DNA from: Bacteroidota bacterium
Lineage (GTDB): Bacteria > Bacteroidota > Bacteroidia > Chitinophagales > LD1
Reading direction: 5' to 3'
NCBI GenBank assembly: GCA_947479455.1
Contig: CANJZE010000017.1
Coordinates: 39,143 to 103,142 of the forward strand
Length of the DNA: 64,000 bases
A model generated the notes under the pieces. It saw only the letters and a list, made by a program, of their open reading frames with translations. It was not told where the DNA came from and made no database searches. Both the position numbers and the translations under genes were made by a program. Shown here piece by piece: positions 57,620-64,000 of this stretch (position 1 is its first letter; each line of letters opens with the position of its first letter).

Positions 57620-57991
57620 ATGGGTAATTACGCAAACAATAATCTTATTACTGGCGAAAGTGTTATTTACGAAACCAAATACCACTGGAAAATTTTCTTT
57701 ACGCTTAGTGGATTGTTTACGCTTTTTATAGCCCCTGCTTTGTTACGCTGGAGCGATGAGTTTGTCATCACCAACAAACGTATCATTTGCAAAACCGGAA
57801 TTTTTTCGCACAAAACTTTAGAGATGAATCTCAACAAAATTGAAAGTGTAAACGTTGATCAAAGTATTTTTGGAAGAATGCTTGGATACGGCACCATCAC
57901 CCTAATTGGTACTGGCGGAACCCGAGAATCGTTTCCAAACATTGGGAGCGCAGTTGAATTTAGAAAAAAATTTCAAGAAGTTTCTTCGTAA
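57620..57991 (+). CDS. bPH-domain (YdbS-like) membrane protein
   Basis: A 123-residue protein from the ATG at 57620 (an upstream in-frame ATG would start inside the terminator). One membrane helix (IFFTLSGLFTLFIAPALL) is followed by a bacterial PH-like domain with the family's WSDEFVITNKRIICKTGIFS, EMNLNKIESVNVDQSIFGRM and GYGTITLIGTGG blocks. The bPH_2/YdbS family is widespread and its role, perhaps at the membrane, is not defined. Single-gene unit. Confidence 0.88.
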   Translation: MGNYANNNLITGESVIYETKYHWKIFFTLSGLFTLFIAPALLRWSDEFVITNKRIICKTGIFSHKTLEMNLNKIESVNVDQSIFGRMLGYGTITLIGTGGTRESFPNIGSAVEFRKKFQEVSS

Positions 57992-58146
57992 AACTTCACT
58001 TTCTCTCCTATTCGGTTCCTACATCATTAATTGATTTGAAAGATTTTTTGTGCTCTGCACAATAAAATCATGCTATAGTCTGTTCTTATAATAACTAAGA
58101 TTTATCGCTATGCCTTTACTGCTACTCCTGTTTAACCGGCTAATCA

Positions 58147-58710
58147 ATGAACCAAACCATTCGCATAGCGTGGCTTCTTCTTTTTTTATTTCTACTTCAC
58201 TTCAATGTAAGTGCCGAAGGATGGATACGCAATAAAAAGAAGATGCTGCTTTCGCGCGGTGTTGGTCTCACACAAGTTTTTATTCTTCCTACAAAATCTA
58301 CTTCAAAAATTTCTTCCAGTTCTATAGGCCTTTCATTCAATTTTGCTACTGAACATAAGGTAAGCCGCTGTGTGGGAATTGGCATTCAAACGGGCTTAAA
58401 TGTTTTTATGAAAATGAGTTTTAATCCAGAACAAAAAATTTTTGAATTGAACACTGTTTATGCCATACCTATTGGTGGAAAAATTCTTTTCCATTTGCTA
58501 GAAGAACTTTACGTGCCCGGTTATTGCCGATATGATGTGTACTATGGAATTCAGTTTGGCGGAGGCCCCCTTTTCGAGAAAGGGGAAAAAATACAATGGT
58601 TTGCATACGCGGGTCCAGTTACTGGGGTTCGTTACCGTTTTCATAAAATATCGTTGTTTGGCGAATTTGGGTACGGAGCAACCTTCTTTAACTGTGGAGT
58701 AATTTTTTAA
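58147..58710 (+). CDS. Secreted/outer-membrane-type protein, unknown function
   Basis: A 187-residue protein with a signal peptide (IAWLLLFLFLLHFNVSAEGW). The mature part is beta-rich with alternating residues (YDVYYGIQFGGGPLFEKG, TGVRYRFHKISLFGEFGYGA) and ends FFNCGVIF, consistent with a small outer-membrane barrel. No family recognised. It stands alone between two gaps; the following ~200 bp (58711-58929) show no gene. Confidence 0.65.
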   Translation: MNQTIRIAWLLLFLFLLHFNVSAEGWIRNKKKMLLSRGVGLTQVFILPTKSTSKISSSSIGLSFNFATEHKVSRCVGIGIQTGLNVFMKMSFNPEQKIFELNTVYAIPIGGKILFHLLEELYVPGYCRYDVYYGIQFGGGPLFEKGEKIQWFAYAGPVTGVRYRFHKISLFGEFGYGATFFNCGVIF

Positions 58711-58929
58711 ATAAAATTCACTCTTTGCAATTCACAAAAACATATTTGGAATCATGCAACACATGGCTGTATAAAACTGTCAATAAGTAGTTGATTTCTA
58801 TTTCAAGGCGGGTATTGAATTATTATATTTTAGCTTTTCGCCTTTTAGGCACTTTTGTGCTAAAAAATAGATTTGAAAATTATAGAGATTGCTTATTTAT
58901 AGGAAGATAATTTGAAACACTCTGATGTA

Positions 58930-61900
58930 ATGAAAAACCTGGTATTAGTTTTCTCGCTACTTTCTTTATCCATCCTTTCCAATTCTCAATGCATCGTTCC
59001 GGTTAACGCTACGGTGTCACCTTCCATTGTTTGTCCGGGGCAGCAGGTTCATTTAGACGCAAATCTATTACCGGTTAATTGCGGGGCAAATTTTTCTTGC
59101 AATGGGCAAACCACTTCTTTGGTAATAGGTAATGGTGCAATTTCGCAACCCGGTGGACCTGGAGGCTCGCCCACGTTACTTGGCAACTTTAAAGAAAGTG
59201 GTAGAAACCAATTGTTGTATACCGCGGCAGAATTATTAACCGTACTTGGCGGACCTTGTGTGATTCGTACTATAGCTTTCAACTTATCGCCTTACAACAG
59301 CGCATCGGCCCTTTCAAATTTTGTAATTCAAATGGGCTGCACAAACACGGCAGTGCTTAATACCTGGGAACCAAACTTAACCACGGTTCACACAAACGTG
59401 GTTGGATATGCCCCTGTTCCGGCTTGGAATAATTTTACACTCAATACACCATTTGCCTGGGATGGAGTTTCGAATATTGTGATTGACATTTGCTGGTACA
59501 GCCCTGCTACGTTTGGTGTGCAGAATAACAAAGCACAATGTACCAATACTGCGTTCAATAGTTATTTGTACTTGATGGCTAGCAACAATCTTTGCGGTAC
59601 CGCATTAGCACCTAACGTTTCTACACTTCGCCCAAACATTCGGTTTACCTATTGTGTACCTGATATAAACGATTACAATGTTCTTTGGACCCCAAGTGCC
59701 GGAATAAATGCTCCGGTAATCATTGATACCGCTCATACTACAGCTAACCCAATAGTTAGTACCACTTATATTATTCACGTAGATAGCGGAGGTTGTGTGG
59801 GTGCAGATACGGTTACTGTAACTGTTGATAATTCGACCGTGAGTGCCGGTGCAGATATAAATACTTGCCCCGGTTTCAACAATAATTTGACCGCCACTGT
59901 TACCGGAGTTGCAATTCCTGGACCTGCAACTTTCGTATGGACAACTTTAGCAGGAGCTAATGTTGGGAACACAGCAACAATTGCGGTAAATCCTGTTGTG
60001 AATACAACTTATGTGCTTACAATGAATGGCGGTGCATGTGTAAAACGCGATACGATTAGTGTAAATCTTACGGGCTTATCGGTAACTGCAACACCAACAA
60101 ATATTTCTTGTAATGCAGCTAACAATGGAAAAATAAAAGTAACGAGTTCGGGTATGGCACCTTTTACTTTTGTGTGGAGTGCAAATGCCGGAACCGGAAA
60201 TGTTGATTCTGCTATAGGTTTAACTCCGGGAATATTTTCAGTAACAGTAACCGATGCTCAAGGTTGCTCGGGTAGTGCAAGTGCAACTGTTGTAGAACCA
60301 AGTGCTGTTACCCTTAGTCAAACCATTACAAATTTAAGTTGCAATGGCGGAAGCGATGGACGAATTGTGATGAATCCCATAGGTGGAACAGGGGCGCCTT
60401 ATAATTTTTCTTGGAGCAGTGGCTTGCCGAATAATGATACCGTTACAGGACTTATGGCAGGAGCTTATTCTGTCACGGTGCGTGATGGAAACAATTGCAG
60501 TGCTGTTGCTAATCTTAATCTCTCGCAACCAACAGCTTTGGTTTTTAATACCGCAATAACAAAAAACATTCGATGCTTAAATGGTAGCGATGGATTTATT
60601 ACTGTTTCTGCTTCGGGTGGTTCAGGCGGTTGGGTTTATGACTGGAGTCATGATGCAACTTTTCATCAAACCAATGCAACCAATCTTTCCGCAGGTATTT
60701 ATGTAGTTACTGTAACCGATATTAATGGCTGCAGTGTTTCTATTAGCTACACGCTGACTCAACCTGTAAACGGAGTAACCTTCAATGCAGCAGTTATTGT
60801 AAACACAAGTTGTTTTGGTTATAACAACGGAAGCATTACAGCCAATCCGACAGGTGGTGCACTGCCTTATGTTTATGCATGGAATACTACTCCAATACAG
60901 AATACACAAACGGCAACAGGGCTTTCGGCACAAGCCTATACTATCAGTGTTACCGATGATAGTTTGTGCACTTCTACTGCTTCATACATAGTGAATGAAC
61001 CTCCGCAAATTTCTATTACAGGAACTGTTACCGATGCAAAATGCAATGGCAGCATTGACGGTGCAATTGACATTACGATTACAAATGGTGTGGGCGCATT
61101 AACTTATTTGTGGAGTTACCTGGCTACTGCAACACAAGACTTAACAGCAATTCCCGCAGGAAATTATTCAGTAACAGTTACTGATAATACTTCGTGTTCG
61201 CAGACGGCAAGTTATGTGGTGGCACAACCAACTGTTTTGGTTTTGAATGCTCCAACTATTACAAACGTTACATGCTTTGCTGGTAACGATGGTTCTGTTA
61301 CAGCAAATCCATCAGGTGGAACTCCAACTTATTCTTATACGTGGAATCCGAATGCTGGAACAGGACAAACTATCGGCACACTTGCGGCAAACAATTATTT
61401 GCTCACGGTGACTGATGCAAACGGATGCACGGTTACGAATTCATATCCGGTTACAGAACCCGCAACTGCTCTTTCCTTTGGTGCGCCAGTTATTGTAGAT
61501 ATTTTATGCAACGGAGCAAATACAGGTTCAATAACTGTGAGCGTATCGGGTGGAACAGGGGCTTATACTTATTCGTGGAGTCAGGATTTGACCTTGAATA
61601 ATTCAACTGCTTCTTCATTACTCGGAGGCACTTATACAACTACAGTTACCGATGCGAATAACTGTTCGCTTAGCACTTCGAATACTATCAATCAACCTTC
61701 TGCAATTTCTTTTGGTGCACAGAACATTACGAATGTAAGCTGCGCGGGTAGCAGTGATGGTGTGGCGCAAATTACGGTTAGCGGAGGCACAGGCGCATAC
61801 ACTTATACCTGGAACGGAGTGAACGGTTCTAATCCTCAATCAAATTTGGCAGCGAATAATTACAACGTAATTGTTACCGATGCTAATTCATGTACGGCTT

Positions 61901-63168
61901 CTACTTCTGTTTTAATTACAGAGCCGGGAGCAATCTTTGTAACACTTACTCCGCACGATGTAAATTGTTTTGGCGGCAATGACGGAAGTATTGATGCCGC
62001 TGTTTCGGGTGGTTCACCGGGATATCTTTATGTGTGGTCTGACACACAAGCAGGAACTAGTGATACCATGTTGACAGCGGGTCTCTACACCATTACAGTT
62101 TTCGACAGTCGTAATTGTTCAGTGTCGTCAAGTACGAATGTAAATCAACCTACCGTGTTGGGAGTGAATGCAACATCTACTCAAGTGAGTTGTGCTGGAA
62201 GTGTAGATGGAATTATTTCTGCTGTTGCCAATGGCGGCACATCACCTTTCAGTTATACGCTTATGCAAAGCGGCACTACACTTCAAACAAATACATCGGG
62301 AAATTTTACCGGATTGAATTCGGGCAACTACGATGTGGATGTGGTGGATGCCAACGGTTGCCCTGCTACTACACCTGTTTTTATAGCTGCGCCTGTGGCA
62401 GATGTTTATACCTACACCGTTGATTCCACTTCGTGCTTTGGCAGTGATTATACAGATGGTGCTGTGCATGTTGACGGTCAGCCAATACAGAACCAACCGT
62501 TTCAATATGGAATTGATGGCGGTGCGCTAAGTTTTTCGGGCGACATTTATAACCTGAGTGCAGGTAATCATATTGTGAATGCCGTGAACTATTGGGGTTG
62601 TACCACTACTATTCCGATTATAATTCCTGAACCGTTGAATGGCGTTGCCGATGTGTTTCCTCACGATACAACGCTGCAACTTGGTGAGTCTATTCAATTG
62701 AATTCCTTCTTCTCTCCTTTTCCGGCTTCTACAATTACCTCATATAGCTGGTCGCCATCTATTGGTTTGAGTTGTACTGATTGTGCAAAGCCGCTGGTGA
62801 CTCCGTTTAATCACCTGACACAATACACGCTCACGATTACGTATAATAATCGTTGCGTAGCAAGCACCGGTTTAACGATAAGTGTGGAAAACCATTTGAA
62901 GACTTTTATTCCGAATTCGTTTTCACCGAACGGTGATGGCAATAACGATGAGTTCCGCATTTATGGCGAAGGCATAAAGTTGATTGACCTGAAAATTTTT
63001 AATCGCTGGGGCGAAAAGGTTTTTGAAACCGATAATCAATTGCAAGGTTGGGACGGAACGTTTAAAGGCGAGGTTCAAAATCCTTCGGTGTTTGCTTACT
63101 GGGTGCGCATTACTTTCCTTGACGATAAAAAGGTTGACCGCGTGGGTAGTGTGACGCTGATACGATAG
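58930..63168 (+). CDS. Large SprB-repeat adhesin-like protein with T9SS type-B sorting domain
   Basis: A 1412-residue exoprotein. The ATG at 58930 starts a signal peptide (MKNLVLVFSLLSLSILSNSQ). Residues ~30-375 are a unique Cys-containing N-terminal part. About residues 380-1245 are eleven SprB-type repeats of ~75 residues, each with C-N/F-G-x-x-(D/N)-G, a GGT/GGS turn, Y-x-W, a G-x-Y-x-x-x-V-T-D block, C-x-x-x and a final (E/Q)P. The C-terminus (FIPNSFSPNGDGNNDEFRIY, FNRWGEKVFETDN to the end) is the type-B (CHU_C/gliding-like) sorting domain. It is probably exported by T9SS and attached outside as an adhesin. Repeats 10-11 are most divergent. Confidence 0.93.
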   Translation: MKNLVLVFSLLSLSILSNSQCIVPVNATVSPSIVCPGQQVHLDANLLPVNCGANFSCNGQTTSLVIGNGAISQPGGPGGSPTLLGNFKESGRNQLLYTAAELLTVLGGPCVIRTIAFNLSPYNSASALSNFVIQMGCTNTAVLNTWEPNLTTVHTNVVGYAPVPAWNNFTLNTPFAWDGVSNIVIDICWYSPATFGVQNNKAQCTNTAFNSYLYLMASNNLCGTALAPNVSTLRPNIRFTYCVPDINDYNVLWTPSAGINAPVIIDTAHTTANPIVSTTYIIHVDSGGCVGADTVTVTVDNSTVSAGADINTCPGFNNNLTATVTGVAIPGPATFVWTTLAGANVGNTATIAVNPVVNTTYVLTMNGGACVKRDTISVNLTGLSVTATPTNISCNAANNGKIKVTSSGMAPFTFVWSANAGTGNVDSAIGLTPGIFSVTVTDAQGCSGSASATVVEPSAVTLSQTITNLSCNGGSDGRIVMNPIGGTGAPYNFSWSSGLPNNDTVTGLMAGAYSVTVRDGNNCSAVANLNLSQPTALVFNTAITKNIRCLNGSDGFITVSASGGSGGWVYDWSHDATFHQTNATNLSAGIYVVTVTDINGCSVSISYTLTQPVNGVTFNAAVIVNTSCFGYNNGSITANPTGGALPYVYAWNTTPIQNTQTATGLSAQAYTISVTDDSLCTSTASYIVNEPPQISITGTVTDAKCNGSIDGAIDITITNGVGALTYLWSYLATATQDLTAIPAGNYSVTVTDNTSCSQTASYVVAQPTVLVLNAPTITNVTCFAGNDGSVTANPSGGTPTYSYTWNPNAGTGQTIGTLAANNYLLTVTDANGCTVTNSYPVTEPATALSFGAPVIVDILCNGANTGSITVSVSGGTGAYTYSWSQDLTLNNSTASSLLGGTYTTTVTDANNCSLSTSNTINQPSAISFGAQNITNVSCAGSSDGVAQITVSGGTGAYTYTWNGVNGSNPQSNLAANNYNVIVTDANSCTASTSVLITEPGAIFVTLTPHDVNCFGGNDGSIDAAVSGGSPGYLYVWSDTQAGTSDTMLTAGLYTITVFDSRNCSVSSSTNVNQPTVLGVNATSTQVSCAGSVDGIISAVANGGTSPFSYTLMQSGTTLQTNTSGNFTGLNSGNYDVDVVDANGCPATTPVFIAAPVADVYTYTVDSTSCFGSDYTDGAVHVDGQPIQNQPFQYGIDGGALSFSGDIYNLSAGNHIVNAVNYWGCTTTIPIIIPEPLNGVADVFPHDTTLQLGESIQLNSFFSPFPASTITSYSWSPSIGLSCTDCAKPLVTPFNHLTQYTLTITYNNRCVASTGLTISVENHLKTFIPNSFSPNGDGNNDEFRIYGEGIKLIDLKIFNRWGEKVFETDNQLQGWDGTFKGEVQNPSVFAYWVRITFLDDKKVDRVGSVTLIR

Positions 63169-63292
63169 TTACTAAGCGACGAATGCTTGCTACGCAATGA
63201 TTACAAAGATAATTCAGAAGCCGCTGCAAAATACATTATGCTTCGCAATGATTGCACGGATAGATGCAAGTGATTACGCAGATAGTACAGAG

Positions 63293-63310
63293 AAAACGCG
63301 AGAGCGTTTT
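63293..63310 (+). terminator. Short hairpin after the SprB-repeat gene
   Basis: AAAACGC (63293-63299) GAGA GCGTTTT (63304-63310), 7 bp with a GAGA tetraloop, 125 bp past the stop codon. Between the gene and this hairpin lie degenerate GATTACGCAGATA-like strings. Weak but possible terminator. Confidence 0.4.
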
Positions 63311-63371
63311 AGGTTTGCCTAACTTCTTTTCTAAATTTTTATACTGACCGACAGATTCGGTTTCCAACCTT

Positions 63372-63640
63372 TGTTGTTTGCGATGCCGCACGAGGGATTT
63401 GTTTGACGGACGCAGTCGTGTTTTTCGCTGCCTGTGTTGATTGCATTGCTGTTGCAGTCGTATGTTTTAACGGCATGGTTGATTGCATCGCTGACCGCAT
63501 TAATTTCTTCGCTGTTATGGTTGTATGCTTTGCTGTTACCATTCAATTCTTTCCAGGCTGTGTTAATTGTTTTGCTGCTCGTATGAAATTATTTGCTGCG
63601 CGCATCTATTGTTTAGCTGTGAGAGTTGATTGCGCTGACC
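63372..63640. repeat. Degenerate 21-bp tandem repeat array
   Basis: Almost 13 units of exactly 21 bp, consensus close to TGTTGATTGNTTTGCTGTNNN (for example 63435-63455, 63477-63497, 63561-63581). There are no inserted or deleted bases over nine consecutive checked units (63435-63623), though units differ at many positions. Read on the plus strand the unit is a heptad, so a spurious 116-codon frame (63403-63753) appears; stops occur in the other frames and on the minus strand. No start, RBS or known product suggests a real gene; it may be a decayed repeat-coding gene or a minisatellite. Confidence 0.7.
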
Positions 63641-63650
63641 TCTCCCTAAA

Positions 63651-63671
63651 TCCCTCTCCTTCGGAGAGGGA
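63651..63671. repeat. Short palindrome TCCCTCTCC-TTC-GGAGAGGGA
   Basis: A 9-bp perfect stem with a TTC loop. It lies immediately after the 21-bp array within TCTCCCTAAATCCC context. The style matches palindromes common in Bacteroidota intergenic DNA; no T run follows. Confidence 0.6.
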
Positions 63672-63758
63672 CTTTAACAGCCAAATACTCAATAATTTGA
63701 CAACGATTACGTTCTTTTGTAAGAAAACAAGGCATTTATTCACTAAAATATAAAGGTT

Positions 63759-63869
63759 ATGGGAACACATATTCATATAGGCGGGAAGATTGAGGATTTG
63801 CTTGAGGAGCAACATAAGACTAAGCGCGAGCTTGCCGATGATATTGGGATGTGCCTCGTCCTAAAATAG
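63759..63869 (+). pseudogene. Truncated XRE/HTH-type protein interrupted by an IS
   Basis: A 36-codon frame beginning MGTHIHIGGKIEDLLEEQHK, then TKRELADDIGM, which is the first helices of an XRE/HTH transcriptional regulator (the ELADDIGM helix-turn-helix entry). From about 63850 the reading frame enters foreign sequence and meets a TAG at 63867. The sequence at that junction begins TGTGCCTCGTCCT and leads into an IS3-like transposase, so the regulator is probably disrupted by the insertion. The distal half lies beyond the window. Confidence 0.65.
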
Positions 63870-64000
63870 GTTGACCAAAAATTAAACAAGCCTTGGTCAC
63901 TTATGGACAAACCAACCACACCCCCCTGCCGAAAAAGAAACGGCAGAGAAGTCAGTTTTGACTTCAAACTTTCCGTCATTGACGAAATCAACAACGGACA
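63850..64000 (+). mobile_element. Left end of an IS3-like insertion sequence (partial)
   Basis: The element begins near the TGTGCCTCGTCC (63850-63861) that breaks the HTH frame. About 50 bp inside, an ATG at 63903 opens an OrfA-type transposase. The window ends inside it. Terminal inverted repeats cannot be checked because the right end is absent. Confidence 0.6.
63903..64000 (+). CDS. IS3-family-like transposase OrfA, N-terminal fragment (partial)
   Basis: The frame from the ATG at 63903 reads MDKPTTPPCRKRNGREVSFD then FKLSVIDEINNG and continues past the right edge. The REVSFDFKLSVIDEI pattern is the start of the helix-turn-helix of IS3/IS911-type OrfA proteins. Only about 32 residues are visible, so family and activity remain uncertain. 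Confidence 0.6.
   Translation, partial: MDKPTTPPCRKRNGREVSFDFKLSVIDEINNG

Noticed and set aside
63372..63640. CRISPR array
   Set aside because: Units are contiguous 21-mers with no spacers and strong divergence between units; there is no cas gene.
63403..63753. A 116-codon protein with heptads such as VDCIAVAVVCFNGM
   Set aside because: It arises from the 21-bp repeat, since any open frame through a 21-bp repeat gives heptads. Similar long frames occur on the other strand and no start context supports it.

Overview
The window is a stretch of chromosome from a Bacteroidota bacterium. Evidence is seen directly: two secreted proteins end in type IX secretion (T9SS) sorting domains (type A at 25977-28766, type B at 58930-63168), perfect TTTG-N20/21-TAnnTTTG promoters occur (11602-11634, 57108-57139), the sequence is AT-rich, and Bacteroidota-typical small families (DUF5522, DUF4783, DUF4153, DUF2520) are present. 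Features of gliding and environmental members (SprB-type repeats) suggest a Chitinophagales/Sphingobacteriales-like organism, but genus cannot be read from this window.

Region 1 (1-6.9 kb) is accessory DNA: the C-terminus of a GmrSD/DUF1524-type nuclease, a ribbon-helix-helix-like coiled-coil protein, an excisionase-like HTH protein, a Cys-cluster protein, a VWA protein, a histone-deacetylase-fold protein, a DEDDh exonuclease, an orphan 101-aa protein and a DUF3268 zinc-finger protein. Two nearly identical 30-bp elements (27/30) and a third related copy lie 50-65 bp upstream of three of these genes, and a second shared element lies upstream of two minus-strand genes. This hints at one co-regulated island. 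An S1/P1 nuclease and an SRAP (YedK/HMCES) protein follow.

Region 2 (9.1-28.8 kb) is mostly housekeeping: initiator tRNA, era, der, an Smr protein, YihY, a thioesterase, Maf, a UbiA prenyltransferase, prfB with a classical +1 programmed frameshift, gpmI, nadC, a lipid kinase, a flavin monooxygenase, and a T9SS type-A sortilin/BNR-like exoprotein.

Region 3 (28.8-42.4 kb) is the most unusual part: a tightly packed run of plus-strand genes (ketosynthase III, carrier protein, ketosynthase III, SDR reductase, polyprenyl-P-sugar-type GT2, GNAT, Asp/Asn-hydroxylase/LpxO-like oxygenase, three sulfotransferases of different subfamilies, an MBOAT acyltransferase fused to an SGNH hydrolase domain, a second carrier protein and an amino-acid adenylating ligase). 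The last three look like a Dlt-type aminoacylation system in which DltB- and DltD-like parts are one polypeptide. The cluster probably builds and decorates a surface glycan or glycolipid with hydroxyacyl, sulfate and aminoacyl groups.

Region 4 (42.5-57 kb) is again core: fused DppD/DppF ATPase, folK, sppA, a SufT-like protein, bacilliredoxin, a RelA/SpoT protein, DinB, a sensor kinase with a stand-alone receiver, a DUF4153 protein and an Lrp/AsnC regulator. At 57.1 kb lies a strongly promoted tRNA-like gene with a class II body, a GTC anticodon, G73 and a palindrome-expanded variable arm.

Region 5 (57.4-64 kb) has a PH-domain protein, a giant SprB-repeat T9SS protein, a 21-bp-period degenerate tandem repeat, and an HTH gene broken by the left end of an IS3-like element that runs off the window.
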